Assembly: GCA_963749895.1 (NCBI GenBank)
Contig: CAVVOG010000004.1
Coordinates: 1 to 54,820 of the forward strand
From: AC-51 sp963749895
GTDB lineage: Bacteria > Actinomycetota > UBA4738 > HRBIN12
DNA length: 54,820 nt
Reading direction: 5' to 3'
The notes under the pieces were generated by a model, which did not search any database, was not told where the DNA came from, and worked only from the letters and a program-made list of their open reading frames with translations. A program made the translations under genes and the position numbers. Of this stretch, positions 25,852-35,353 are shown piece by piece. The stretch's first letter is position 1. Each line of letters opens with the position of its first letter.

Positions 25852-25881
25852 GGGCGCGACCCGTCGCGACGGGTCGCGCCC
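25852..25881 (+). terminator. Strong hairpin, likely transcription terminator
   Basis: Perfect 13-bp stem, GGGCGCGACCCGT with ACGGGTCGCGCCC, and loop CGCG. There is no U-run, as is usual for high-GC actinobacterial terminators. It sits 22 bases after the corrected stop of the DUF3618-like gene. Confidence 0.7.
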
Positions 25882-25932
25882 CCGGATCCAGCGGCGTATC
25901 GTCGTCGACGAGACACCGGCGAGGGGGGGCGG

Positions 25933-26361
25933 ATGTCGACCGACCGGAACAAGGAACTGGTGCGGGAGCTGATCGACGTCATCTGGAGACAGCGGAGGAT
26001 CGAGGAACTCCCGCGGTTCGTCGGAGCAGACCTGCTCGAGGAGTCCACCGAGCACACGCGGCAGTTCCTGGACGCCTTCTCCGACATCGACTGCGTGATC
26101 GAGGATCTCATCGCCGAAGGTGACAAGGTCGCCGGGAGGCTGATGCTCTCCGCCACGCACACCGGGCCGTTCGCGGGCCGGGCGGGGACCGGGGAACGCG
26201 TCTCGTTCGCATCCCACAGGATGTACCGGGTGGCGGACGGCAAGATCGTGGAGACGTGGGCGATGCAGGACCGCCTGGGTCTGCTGGATCAGCTCGGACT
26301 CGTGTCGATCGCGGCCGCCGACATCAACTGGGCGGGAGGGCGCCCGGCTCGAGACCCGTAG
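25933..26361 (+). CDS. SnoaL-like / ester cyclase family protein
   Basis: 142-residue NTF2-fold protein. Typical segments are NKELVRELIDVIWRQRRIEEL, then GDKVAGRLMLSATHTG and SHRMYRVADGKIVETWAMQD, where the last carries the usual polar residues of the pocket. The family covers cyclases, hydratases and orphan small-molecule enzymes. The start ATG 25933 follows GGCGAGGGGGGGC. It stands alone; a second family member is at 37003. Confidence 0.85.
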   Translation: MSTDRNKELVRELIDVIWRQRRIEELPRFVGADLLEESTEHTRQFLDAFSDIDCVIEDLIAEGDKVAGRLMLSATHTGPFAGRAGTGERVSFASHRMYRVADGKIVETWAMQDRLGLLDQLGLVSIAAADINWAGGRPARDP

Positions 26362-26518
26362 GACCCGCCGGACGCCAGAGGTGGGCAGACGCACGATCGC
26401 TTGCCTCGGGGTCGTCGGTCGGACACCTCCATAGGCCCGTGCGCGACGTGTCCAGCGACCCTGGGCGGACGCCGCGGGGACGGCAGACTGGGTCCAGCCG
26501 ACCCCGGAGGTGAGGACC

Positions 26519-27784
26519 GTGGTGCGTCGCTCGAGGGTCCTGGCGTGCTCAGTGGTGGCCGTACTCCTGGTCGTGGCCGGACCACAGGCAGAGGCGACGA
26601 CGTGCTCGGTGATCAACTCGAGGACCCGCGAGACGACGTCTGATCTGCAGCGAGCGATCCGCGACGCCGGCCCCCACGACACCCTCGCGATCCGCGGCAC
26701 GTGCGTCGGCAACTTCGAGGTCCGCAGGTCGATCACCCTTCAGGGGCGCTCCACCCGGGCGTACCCGATCCCGAGGCTCTCCGGAGGGGGTGACGGCGGG
26801 GTCTTGCTGATCTGGGAAGCAGGGCGCGTGTCTATCCACGACCTGTGGGTCACGAACGGGCGCGAGGGCATCGGCGGCGGCGGCGGGATCTCGATCTTCG
26901 ACAGCTCCGTGACACTCACCGGGACGACCTCGGTCCGCGGGAACACATCCTCATCGGCGGGTGGGATCTACAACGACGGCCGTCTCGTGATCAGGGACCA
27001 CGTCTCGATCGTCGGCAACCGAGCGCGGGGATGGGACGGAGGAGGCGGGATCGCGAACCAGGGGATCCTCGTGATCCGAGGTGCAGCACGGATCTCGCGC
27101 AACCGGGCCGCGTACTGGGGCGGGGGGATCACCCAAGGGGTCTGGGGGAGTCTCACGATCCGCGGCTCGGCCGAGATCTCCCGCAACGTGGCGGGCGCAT
27201 CGGGCGGCGGCCTGCACGTGATCGGGTGGGACGTCCTGATCACCGATGACGCCTCGATCGAGCGAAACAGGGCCGGCTACGGCGGCGGGATCGCCTCGTG
27301 CGGCGGGCGTGTAGCCGTCGGAGGTGACGCGCGCGTCGTTGCGAACACGGCCGTGCGCGGTGGTTCAAGCGACGACATGTGCGCCTTCGACGTCCCACCT
27401 GGCATCGGTGGGGGGATCTTCGCCGGGACGGGGCGGGTGACGATCGGAGGCTCCGCCTCGGTCAGGGGCAACTCTGCAGAGAGGCTCGGTGGAGGCGCCT
27501 ACACTCGCTCGGAAGGTGGTCCATCGAGGCTCGTCGTGACCGCGGGCGGGTCGATCACCGGGAACACAGCCACGCGAGGCGGCGGCGTCTACAACTCCCA
27601 CGCCGAGTACTTCGACCCGAGGGTCGTGTTGAAGGGGGCCGCCGCGGTCATCCGGAACGTGGCCAACGGTGCGGGCGGCGGCATCTTCAACGAGCCCGGG
27701 GGGAAGGTCTTCGTGTGTTCCGTCCTCGTCACGATCAGCCCGAACGACCCCGACGATCCCCCGCCGACGCGGTCGTGTCCGTGA
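26519..27784 (+). CDS. Secreted right-handed beta-helix protein (paralogue 1)
   Basis: About 421 residues: a signal peptide (VLACSVVAVLLVVAGPQAEA), then about a dozen turns of a parallel beta-helix with repeated units of the form GGGI...xxxVTITGxxSVxGN. The tail ends CSVLVTISPNDPDDPPPT..CP, nearly identical to the tail of the protein at 47212. It shares an early GTCVG with it too. The start could be GTG 26510, 26519 or 26522; 26519 is 8 bases after GGAGG. Function is unknown; such proteins may bind or cleave polysaccharides or act as cell-surface structures. Confidence 0.82.
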   Translation: MVRRSRVLACSVVAVLLVVAGPQAEATTCSVINSRTRETTSDLQRAIRDAGPHDTLAIRGTCVGNFEVRRSITLQGRSTRAYPIPRLSGGGDGGVLLIWEAGRVSIHDLWVTNGREGIGGGGGISIFDSSVTLTGTTSVRGNTSSSAGGIYNDGRLVIRDHVSIVGNRARGWDGGGGIANQGILVIRGAARISRNRAAYWGGGITQGVWGSLTIRGSAEISRNVAGASGGGLHVIGWDVLITDDASIERNRAGYGGGIASCGGRVAVGGDARVVANTAVRGGSSDDMCAFDVPPGIGGGIFAGTGRVTIGGSASVRGNSAERLGGGAYTRSEGGPSRLVVTAGGSITGNTATRGGGVYNSHAEYFDPRVVLKGAAAVIRNVANGAGGGIFNEPGGKVFVCSVLVTISPNDPDDPPPTRSCP

Positions 27785-27850
27785 GTTCGGTCGGTCCCCC
27801 GGCATGGTGAGCTGTTCCGACCGACATCGCCGTCTTCGTGGTGTGCCCGT

Positions 27851-28300
27851 TCAGGCCTCGCCGTGCGCGAACCCTCGCTGTTGCATCGCGTCCATCACGG
27901 CGAGCGAGACATCGAACTCGTGGCTCCGGCAGATCGGGAACGTCCACGAGCGTCCGTCGTCGCGCGTGACCTCGATCCCCCGGATGAAGGTCATCATCAG
28001 GAACAGGACCGCGAACGCCCCCAGCGCGACGTCGACGAGGAGCGGGAGCGACGTGAGCGCGATGGTCGCCACGGCGGCGGCCGAGACGAGCAGGCAGGTC
28101 CACCGCGCGACGTTCTTGATCCGCGCGTCCCCCAACTCGGCGTAGGGGACGCGCACGTGGCGGCGGCCGACCGGGACCGCGCCGGCGAACGTGCGCAGGT
28201 CCTCGACGGTGATCGCGTCGTCGTCGGTGGTGATCACCACGTGGAGGTACCGCGTCGCCCAGTGCACCGGGACCCGCATCTGCGCCGTGCCGCTCGCCAT
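27851..28300 (-). CDS. Small membrane protein of unknown function (DUF6232-like)
   Basis: 149 residues with two adjacent hydrophobic helices (about 67-85 and 87-106) between a soluble N-terminal part (ITTDDDAITVEDLRTFA) and a C-terminal soluble part. The pattern, a small beta-rich region around a helical hairpin, is like proteins of DUF6232 in actinobacteria. I cannot assign a function. It lies between the beta-helix gene, convergent with it, and a small membrane protein gene on the same strand. Confidence 0.65.
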   Translation of the reverse strand: MASGTAQMRVPVHWATRYLHVVITTDDDAITVEDLRTFAGAVPVGRRHVRVPYAELGDARIKNVARWTCLLVSAAAVATIALTSLPLLVDVALGAFAVLFLMMTFIRGIEVTRDDGRSWTFPICRSHEFDVSLAVMDAMQQRGFAHGEA

Positions 28301-28406
28301 CGCACCCTCTTACCCGAGTGTCGACGACCCATGGGTGCTCGCCTGCGGCCGGACGGCCGGCCCTCCACGGGACCCTGAGCGGCGACGATGTCGGCGCTAT
28401 CCGGGG

Positions 28407-28631
28407 TCAGCGAGACCAGTCGATGGGGGCCTCGCCGGTGCCCGGCCGCATCCGGACGAGGTTCGCGACCTGGACCCCCGCGACCAGGGTCGCGAGTGCC
28501 GCAAGGACCTTGCCGCCGCCGCCCTGGCTCCGTGCCATGCGACGCACCGAGAGCAGGAAGAAGACCGTGGCGCCGGCGAGCGAGATCCAGAACCGCTCGG
28601 GGTGCTGCTCGAAGTAGGCAGAGGTATCCAT
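28407..28631 (-). CDS. Small membrane protein
   Basis: 74 residues with two hydrophobic stretches: FWISLAGATVFFLLSV and VLAALATLVAGVQVANLV. Charged ends suggest an inner-membrane protein. No family is recognised. It is a separate short gene, 106 bases upstream of the gene at 27851. Confidence 0.5.
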   Translation of the reverse strand: MDTSAYFEQHPERFWISLAGATVFFLLSVRRMARSQGGGGKVLAALATLVAGVQVANLVRMRPGTGEAPIDWSR

Positions 28632-28738
28632 GCCCCGGGTTCTACCGCATCCGGCGGGTGCGACGTGAGTCGTTGCCCGCGCTCAGAGCCCGGACGGCCG
28701 CGGTCGTTCAGCAGGACGAGGCTCGACGCGACCCCTCG

Positions 28739-29485
28739 TCACGACGATGTCGCGCCGCCATCGACGACGAGCGTCGAGCCGGTGACGTACGAAGCCCTGT
28801 CCGACGCGAGGAACACGATCGTCTCCGCGACCTCGTCGGCCCGACCCACACGCCGCAGGGGCACCCGCTCGTCCAGGTAAGCCTGCCCCGATACGGGGTC
28901 ATCCATCAGCCGGAGCATCGGCGTTTCGATCACGCCCGGCGCGACCGCGTTCACCCTCACCGGCGCCCACTCCACGGCCATCTGCTTCGTGAGGGCCACG
29001 ACACCTGCCTTGCTGGCGCCATAGTGCGCCGCTGGTTCATCGGCGTCCCCGGCGAACGCCGCGGTCGACGCGAGGTTCACGATCGCCGCCCCCTCCCGCC
29101 GAGGGAGCCGAGCCACGACCTCCCTCGACACGAGGAACGTGCCGCGGAGGTTCGTGGCGAGCACGTCGTCCCACTCCTCGGCCTCGAGCCGGTCGAGCGC
29201 CGTCACGCGGTAGATCCCAGCGGCGTTCACCAGGACGCTCGGCGGCGCGCCGAGTTCCTCGACGATGCGCTCGACAGCCCCGCGTACGTCCATGGGATGC
29301 CGGACATCCGCGACGCCGACCGCCGCCGCCCGCAGGTCCGCCGCCGCCTCGGAGAGCGCCTGCGGGTGTCGGTCCAGCAATCCGACCCTCGCCCCACGCT
29401 CCGTGAGCAGCCTCGCGGCGGCCATCCCGATGCCTGAGGCGCCGCCCGTCACGAGAGCCGTCCGCCCTTCGAACATGTCGCTCAC
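28739..29485 (-). CDS. Short-chain dehydrogenase/reductase
   Basis: 248-residue SDR: VTGGASGIGMAAARL (cofactor), VNAAGIY, and YGASKAGVVALTK (Tyr-Lys). The start GTG 29485 overlaps the stop of the preceding SDR gene (GTGA), so translation is coupled. The C-terminal SYVTGSTLVVDGG is typical of 3-oxoacyl-ACP-reductase-like SDRs. The function is an NAD(P)-dependent alcohol/ketone conversion of unknown substrate. Confidence 0.92.
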   Translation of the reverse strand: MSDMFEGRTALVTGGASGIGMAAARLLTERGARVGLLDRHPQALSEAAADLRAAAVGVADVRHPMDVRGAVERIVEELGAPPSVLVNAAGIYRVTALDRLEAEEWDDVLATNLRGTFLVSREVVARLPRREGAAIVNLASTAAFAGDADEPAAHYGASKAGVVALTKQMAVEWAPVRVNAVAPGVIETPMLRLMDDPVSGQAYLDERVPLRRVGRADEVAETIVFLASDRASYVTGSTLVVDGGATSS

Positions 29486-30237
29486 GTGAGCAGCACCCCA
29501 CCGTTCACACCGATCGTCTGTCCCGTCACGTAGGAAGCGTCGGGCGAGGCCAGCCACGCCACGACACCGGCGACGTCCTCCGGCGTCCCGTGGCGACCGA
29601 GCGGCACGGTGGCGCGCACCCGCTCGATCTCGTCCTCGAGGGGCACGCCTCGATCCTTGGCCTGCTCACGGAGGCCCTCGAGGTGCATCTCGGTGAGCAT
29701 GTTGCCCGGCGCGATGGTGTTCACGCGCACGCCGTGGGGCGCCAGCTCGAGCGCCAGCGAATGGGTCAGCAGCGCGACGCCGCCTTTCGACGCGGAGTAG
29801 GCCGCGCCCTCCGCGATCCCCTGTTGGCCGAAGATCGACCCGAGGTTCACGATCGCGCCACCACCGGCCGCGACCAGTGCGGGCGCACACGTCTTCGCCA
29901 TGAGGAACGCGCCGACCAGGTTCACTTCGAGCACTTCCCGGAACTCCTCGACCGGCGTCTCGATGACCGATGTCGACGGCCCACCCACCCCGGCGTTGTT
30001 CACGAGGAGGTCGAGACCTCCGAGACGTTCGATCACGCCCGGCACCGCGCGTTCGACCCAGCCCGCATCACCGACGTCGCCTTCGACGGCGAAGAGAGCA
30101 TCCGAGGAGGACCGCTCGACCGCCTGCACGACTCCGGGGTCGCGGTCGACGATGGCGACGTGCCAACCTTCCGCGACGAGTCGCAGGGCGATGCCCTCGC
30201 CCAGGCCGTGCGCTGCGCCGGTGACGATCGCCTTCAT
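29482..30237 (-). CDS. Short-chain dehydrogenase/reductase
   Basis: 251-residue SDR: VTGAAHGLGEGIALRL, VNNAGVGG, YSASKGGVALLT, and end motif SYVTGQTIGVNGG. The start ATG 30237 was chosen as the first codon before the cofactor motif; it can be extended to an upstream start without family support. It is the first gene of a two-SDR operon. Paired SDRs often act in successive steps on the same compound. Confidence 0.92.
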   Translation of the reverse strand: MKAIVTGAAHGLGEGIALRLVAEGWHVAIVDRDPGVVQAVERSSSDALFAVEGDVGDAGWVERAVPGVIERLGGLDLLVNNAGVGGPSTSVIETPVEEFREVLEVNLVGAFLMAKTCAPALVAAGGGAIVNLGSIFGQQGIAEGAAYSASKGGVALLTHSLALELAPHGVRVNTIAPGNMLTEMHLEGLREQAKDRGVPLEDEIERVRATVPLGRHGTPEDVAGVVAWLASPDASYVTGQTIGVNGGVLLT

Positions 30238-30374
30238 CTCACGCGTCCACCCTGCGCATCCTCGCCGTTGCCCGCCCGCGTCCGCAACCTGAGGCGACCC
30301 GACCGCCGACGGAAGGACCCGAAGCGTCGGCGGACGACGAGACGCGACCACGTCCCGAGACCTACGATGCGTGG

Positions 30375-30842
30375 ATGGCCTACTTCTTCGCGTACGGCGA
30401 CCGGATGAGCCCCGATCGCATGGCCGAGTTCGTCCCCGATGCGAAGGTCGTGGGACCGGCGCGGCTTCCCGGCTACCGGCTCGCCATGAACGTGAGCAGC
30501 CGGACCTGGGGCGGTGGGGCGGCGAACGCGGTCCCAGACGCCTCGGGCTCGATGTGGGGCGTCCTGTGGGACCTCGGCGAGGAGGCGAAGACCGATCTCG
30601 ACTCCTTCCGTGGCGACGACGAGACGGCCCACGGTCTGGTCGACGTGACGGTGGAGGGCCCTGACGGACCCGTCGTCGCCCGGACCCTGTGCGTCACCTC
30701 AGGCGAACGGTTCGTCCGGCCGACCGAACGCTACGTGGCGATGCTCCGCGCGAACGCCGAGCGGCAGGGACTCCCGGCGGAGGCGATCGAGGCGATCGAG
30801 GCCGCGGCAGAAGGCCTCCACGGTCAGACGCCGTCGATCTGA
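30375..30842 (+). CDS. Gamma-glutamylcyclotransferase-like protein
   Basis: 155 residues beginning YFFAYGDRMSPDRM, a variant of the YGSNL motif of the GGCT-like (AIG2) fold, followed by GPARLPGYRLAMN, GSMWGVLWDL and a Glu-containing segment DDETAHGLVDV. The family makes 5-oxoproline from gamma-glutamyl compounds or acts on glycated/amino compounds. It is a single gene divergent from the SDR pair. Confidence 0.85.
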   Translation: MAYFFAYGDRMSPDRMAEFVPDAKVVGPARLPGYRLAMNVSSRTWGGGAANAVPDASGSMWGVLWDLGEEAKTDLDSFRGDDETAHGLVDVTVEGPDGPVVARTLCVTSGERFVRPTERYVAMLRANAERQGLPAEAIEAIEAAAEGLHGQTPSI

Positions 30843-30879
30843 CCGATCGTCCGTCGGGATCGAGGCGGGGATGGTCCGG

Positions 30880-31878
30880 TCAGGGGCCGGACCCGGCCTC
30901 GGGACCCGGGCCGACGTCGATCACGACGTTGCCGATCTTCTCCCCGCCTTCGACGTAGCGGTACGCCTCGACGATCTGGTGCAGGCGGTAGCGGCGGTCG
31001 ATCACGGGCCGGAAGGCACCAGACGCCAGACGCTCCGCGATCCACCGGACGCCCGCACCGTCGTGGTTGCCCGGGACCGGGAACCGGACCCTCTTGCGCA
31101 TCGGCGCCGTCACGATCGCCAGGAGCGGGTTCAGCGACCACGGACCGAGGTCGGTCGAGATGAAGATCCCCCGCGGCTTCAGGAGCCGGCGGCATCGCCG
31201 GAACGAGCTCTTCCCGACTGCGTCGAACACGAAGTCGTAGCTCCCGGCGTCCCGTGTGAAGTCCTGGGCACTGCGATCGATCACCCGATCCGCGCCCAGG
31301 TCACGGACGAGCTCGACGTGCGCCGTGGCGGCCGTGGCGGTCACCGTTGCGCCGATGTCCTTCAGGAGCTGCACCGCGGCCGATCCGATCGCCCCCGTCG
31401 CTCCGTGGACCAAGACCTCCTGGCCCGCCGTCACCCGCGCGGCCCGGATGTCCGAGAGTGCGTAGTGAGATCCCTCGGTCGCCGCCGCCGCTTCGTCGAG
31501 GGACACTCCGTCGGGGATCGTCGCGACCGCGCCGTCCTCGGGGATCGCGAGGTACTCGGCGTGCGCACCCCATCGATCCTCGCTGAACCCGAACACGCGA
31601 TCGCCGATCTGGAACGCTGAGACCTCGGGGCCCACGGCCTCGACCTCCCCGGCGAACTCGCTCCCCAGCGCGGGCACCCTCGGCCGCAGCGGCCCGGCGA
31701 AGAGGCGAACGATCCACGGGTGCCCGGCCCGGAACCCGCAGTCCGTGCGGTTCACCGTGGTGACGAGGATCCGGACGAGCAGGTCACGCGGCCCGATGCG
31801 GGGACGATCGACCTCGGCGATCCGCACCACGCCGGGCGCCCCGTAGCGCGTGCGAACGGCGGCCTTCATCCACCCCAT
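30880..31878 (-). CDS. NAD(P)-dependent MDR oxidoreductase, zinc-free (quinone-reductase-like)
   Basis: 332-residue MDR enzyme without the zinc-ligand Cys clusters. Key stretches are NRTDCGFRAG, ALGSEFAGEVEAVG, VLVHGATGAIGSAAVQLLKD (nucleotide site) and FDAVGKSSFRRCRRLL. It would reduce an activated C=C or quinone. Start ATG 31878 or 31869 are both possible; the first was kept. Confidence 0.88.
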   Translation of the reverse strand: MGWMKAAVRTRYGAPGVVRIAEVDRPRIGPRDLLVRILVTTVNRTDCGFRAGHPWIVRLFAGPLRPRVPALGSEFAGEVEAVGPEVSAFQIGDRVFGFSEDRWGAHAEYLAIPEDGAVATIPDGVSLDEAAAATEGSHYALSDIRAARVTAGQEVLVHGATGAIGSAAVQLLKDIGATVTATAATAHVELVRDLGADRVIDRSAQDFTRDAGSYDFVFDAVGKSSFRRCRRLLKPRGIFISTDLGPWSLNPLLAIVTAPMRKRVRFPVPGNHDGAGVRWIAERLASGAFRPVIDRRYRLHQIVEAYRYVEGGEKIGNVVIDVGPGPEAGSGP

Positions 31879-31962
31879 CGTAGCGAGGGAGGACGCGGTC
31901 TTCGAGGCGGTCCGTGCCGACGTCCTGCCACGGCTCCGGCGGCCCTAGCGGTCGCGTGTCGG

Positions 31963-33561
31963 TCATTCGTCGAGGTAGCGGTGGACGGCGCCGCGTGCGC
32001 CCGAGCCCCTCCCCAAGTAGCCCCATTCCGGGAAGTTGAAGTCCGCGGTGACCGAGGCGGGCAACAGGAGGCAGGCTTCCAGGAACGTCTCGAGGTCGGG
32101 CACGTCGTACACGTTCACCTGCCACCCTCGGCCCTCGAGCTCGTCGAGCAGCACCCGCACCGATCGACCCCACCGGATCGAGATCCGGGTGATGCCCCAC
32201 CCGCGGAGGAGATCCGAAACGAGGTCCGACGACTCGGCTCCCGCCAGCACGAGCGGCTCGAACGCGTCGATAGGACACGAGACGGTGGACGCCGGGAACT
32301 CAGCCCTCAGACGCCCGAAGCCTGAGGGCCCGAGCACCGGCAGCTCGGCGTTGAACCAGAGGCGACCGTCGACGAGTCCGACGGATCGGATGAGGTCGAT
32401 CGTCTCCTCCATCGCCGGGCCGCCCTCCTTCAGGTCGAGCTTCACGCTCCGGCCGGCTCGCGCCAGCTCTCCGATCGCCTCGCCGGCGAACGACGTCGGT
32501 TCGTCACGATGCCACGGGGTCTCGTCGAACGAGTCGTGGCGGAGCACGAGGCGTCCCAGGGGGTCGCGGCGGACGTCCACCTCCGCCCAGCGCACATCGG
32601 ATGACAGGAATTGCTCCAGGTTCAACCGGTCGTTCACGCCGTGCCAGACGAACGCGACGCGTTCGGACAGATCCGCTTCCGCGACCAGGGCGCCGAGCCG
32701 ATAGGAACTGCCCGAGACCGTCCGGTCGTGCGGGTGCCGCTGCGACTCCGAGATCGTGTCGGCGTGCAGGAAGAGGACCTCGCCCTCGGGATCCGTGGCG
32801 GCCATCGCGCGGAGGTTCTCCGGCTCGTTGTCGATCACGGCGACGACGCGCATCCCCCGATCCCTGAGCGCCCGCAGCGCCGCGATCTTGGCGACCGGCA
32901 CGTCCACGCCGTCCTCGGCCATCAGGAGGTGATCCGGATCGAACCGCACGCGGTAGGCCGCCCCGACGGTGTTCAGCGACACGAGCGTGTCGGCCCGCAT
33001 CCGCTCCGGACGGCCGGTGTTGAGCGCGACCCGCGTGCCCGGTCGCAACGCGAACCATCGGATCACCCCGAAGACGCCCGCGAAGGGACGACTCGCCTGC
33101 AGGAGCCCCTCCCGGTCCCACAGGTGCTCGACGTAGTAGGCGATCAGGTCGGACCTGAGATCGTCGGGGACCCCCAGGGAGGAGACCAGCGCCTCCACGT
33201 CGTCCTCGTGGTGCCTGATGTCCTCGGCGACGAGGCCTCGGAAGCGATCGGTCCCACGTGACCGATCGAAAGCGAGCAGCGTGTGGACGACGAGGTGGCG
33301 TGTGTCGACGATCGTCCCGTCGATGTCGAACACCACGCACAGCTCGTCGGCAGGGTGATCACGGCGGACCCGCTCGTAGTGCTCGGAGAGCGAACGCATC
33401 CAGTCGGAGTCCGCGTCGAGCGCCCGTTGGGGGGTGCCGAACGATCCCGCTGGGTCGGCGGTGCGGACTGCGAGATCCACGACGGCGATCCTACGGGGCG
33501 GACCTCGGACCCTTGATCGGTGTCGCTCCACGTTCATCGAGGGTTCGCCACCTCGACGCAT
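31963..33561 (-). CDS. HAD phosphatase fused to a FAM151/menorin-like (DUF2181) domain
   Basis: About 532 residues. The N-terminal part (about 70-280) has HAD motifs: CVVFDIDGTIVDTR (motif I), ALNTGRPERM (motif II), a Lys in PVAKIAALR (motif III) and VIDNEPENL (motif IV). The C-terminal part (about 295-520) resembles FAM151/menorin, a PLC-like barrel: FVWHGVNDRLNLEQFL, EVDVRRDPLGRLVLRHDSF, KLDLKEGG, LWFNAELPVLGPSGF. HAD members are phosphomonoesterases; barrel members are putative phosphodiesterases. The start is unsure: 33561, 33537 or the ATG before RSLSEHYERV. Confidence 0.7.
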   Translation of the reverse strand: MRRGGEPSMNVERHRSRVRGPPRRIAVVDLAVRTADPAGSFGTPQRALDADSDWMRSLSEHYERVRRDHPADELCVVFDIDGTIVDTRHLVVHTLLAFDRSRGTDRFRGLVAEDIRHHEDDVEALVSSLGVPDDLRSDLIAYYVEHLWDREGLLQASRPFAGVFGVIRWFALRPGTRVALNTGRPERMRADTLVSLNTVGAAYRVRFDPDHLLMAEDGVDVPVAKIAALRALRDRGMRVVAVIDNEPENLRAMAATDPEGEVLFLHADTISESQRHPHDRTVSGSSYRLGALVAEADLSERVAFVWHGVNDRLNLEQFLSSDVRWAEVDVRRDPLGRLVLRHDSFDETPWHRDEPTSFAGEAIGELARAGRSVKLDLKEGGPAMEETIDLIRSVGLVDGRLWFNAELPVLGPSGFGRLRAEFPASTVSCPIDAFEPLVLAGAESSDLVSDLLRGWGITRISIRWGRSVRVLLDELEGRGWQVNVYDVPDLETFLEACLLLPASVTADFNFPEWGYLGRGSGARGAVHRYLDE

Positions 33562-33636
33562 CGGAGGCCGCTCCTTGGCGAGATGCCGCCTCTTGCTCGC
33601 CCGAGCGGAAGCGGAGGTGACGCCGGGCGAGCCGGG

Positions 33637-34834
33637 TCAGTCGGGGTCGGCCGCTGCGGCCCGCACGCGGTCGCGTTCGACGAACGCGACGACGGCCAGG
33701 CCGACGGCGACGATCGACAGGGGCCACACGGGACGGGCGCCCACGACGAAGGCCAGCGCACCCACCGAGGCGAGCGTGACCACCGAGCGCGCAACGAGCA
33801 TCTCGCGATGCACCCGCCAGTACGACACGACCGTGGCGCCCATGAACAGGGCGACGCCGACCCCGAGCGCGGCGATCGTCTCGGCATCGACGGGGTCGGT
33901 CGGATGCAGCACCATCAGGTCGGCGGCGATCGCGAAGGCGACGATGCCGCCCACGAGGGGGAAGTGCGCCAGGCTGTACGCATCTCGGGCGACCGGCCCG
34001 CGCTCGGCGGGCGAGACGGCCGAGAACGCCTCCTCGAGGGCCTCCTTGAACCACGAGAAGTAGCTCCACCACAGCAGGCCCACCACTGCCAGCCCGGCGC
34101 CCGCCAGCCCGACGAGGTCGAGCGAGCGCGTCTCGGCGGCGGCCGCCGTCCCCGCGATGATCAGCGACTCGCCGATCGCGATGATCACGAAGAGCCCGTG
34201 ACGTTCCGCGAGGTGGCCGGCGTCCAGGTCCCACGGGTCGTCGGTGCCCCCCGCGGCGGTCGCGGCCAGCAGGTCCAGGGCGATCGCCCCCATCCAGATC
34301 CAGGTGCGAGCCGGCGTGTCGACGAGCGCCCCGGCGAGGACCGCCACCAGCCCGAGGCACGACATCGCGGCCCACGCCAGGACCTGCCGCGGGTACCTGG
34401 GCGCGTCCGGGCTGCCCGACGGTTCGGCGGTCGCGATGCGGACCTGGAGCCCGAGCCCGAGCACGCGGACCACCACGTAGGGGACGGCGAACCAGAGCGC
34501 ACCGTCACCGAACGCGAGCGACACCGAAGCCGCCATCACGAAGGCCGCGGCCGTGGCCACCAGCGTGACCACCTGCACGCCGATGTGCCGCGTGTCGGCG
34601 GGGTTCAGGGTCCAGGTGAACTGCGTCCATGCCCACCAGATCAACCAGAAGACGAGGACGGCACGGCCCACGCCGCGACGCATCGAGGTGCTCCGCGGTC
34701 AGCGTCGTCACCTGGGTGACCGCGAAGACGAACACGAGGTCGAAGAACAGCTCGACGAACGAGACCGACTGTCCGGTCGGCGCGTGCAAGGAACGGGCCG
34801 TCCGGGATGCCTCACCGCGCGACGAGGTCGCCAT
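33637..34834 (-). pseudogene. LtrA-like multi-spanning membrane protein, +1 frameshift
   Basis: Low-temperature-requirement-A family protein. The N-terminal part, from ATG 34834, has VSFVELFFDLVFVFAVTQV, the family's first helix. After TAEHL near 34690 the family sequence continues in the +1 frame as RAVLVFWLIWWAWTQFTWTLN and then runs intact with about ten helices to the stop at 33637. A short overlap of open frames (34505-34683) masks the break. A single inserted base would explain it. The role of LtrA proteins is poorly known. Confidence 0.72.
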
Positions 34835-35080
34835 CCGGGCATGATGCGCGGGCGCCGAGCGAGCGACAAGCCGCCGTTGCGAACCTGTGCGCATCCCGTG
34901 GCGGTCGCGTCGAAGGGGTTCCCCGCACCCTTCGCGGAGGTTAAGACTGCGGACATGTCGGCGACGATCGGGATCCTCGCGGCCGGGGTCAGTGCGTTCT
35001 TCGTCCGCGTCGCCCTGGTCGCGTGGTCCTCCGCGCCCGCCGTGAGCGTCTCGGCCGTGGGCGGACTCGCGTCCTTGCCA

Positions 35081-35353
35081 TCAGCTCGCCAGGTAGCGGG
35101 TGAGAGCCTCCCGGGCGATCTCGCTGACCGTCCGTCCCTCGGCTTTCGCGCGGCGCTTCGCCCGATCGAACAAGGGAGGCGGCACCCGGTAGCTGATGCG
35201 AGGGGACTCGCCTTCGGAGAGTGACGGCCGTCCGGGCCGCACGCGCTCTCGCGTCGCCGACGAGAGGTCGTAACCGGCCTCGGCTTCCTTCGCCAGCCCC
35301 TCGACGACCGACGGGGTGAGCCGCGTGCCCTTCTTCGACTTCAGATCCGCCAC
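35081..35353 (-). CDS. Antitoxin-like protein with a ribbon-helix-helix C-terminus
   Basis: 90 residues. The first half is KKGTRLTPSVVEGLAKEAEAG and VRPGRPSL; the C-terminus, ISYRVPPPLFDRAKRRAKAEGRTVSEIAREALTRYL (given here only in parts: ISYRVPPPLFD, TVSEIAREALTRYL), has the layout of a CopG/RHH-type domain. It overlaps the toxin-like gene by 13 bases and comes second in the operon. It likely binds DNA at the palindrome 35632-35648 and neutralises the toxin. Confidence 0.75.
   Translation of the reverse strand: MADLKSKKGTRLTPSVVEGLAKEAEAGYDLSSATRERVRPGRPSLSEGESPRISYRVPPPLFDRAKRRAKAEGRTVSEIAREALTRYLAS

Noticed and set aside
34955..35080. A short plus-strand hydrophobic frame starting at 34955
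   Set aside because: It runs into the antitoxin gene on the other strand and has no convincing ribosome site; kept out as unsupported.
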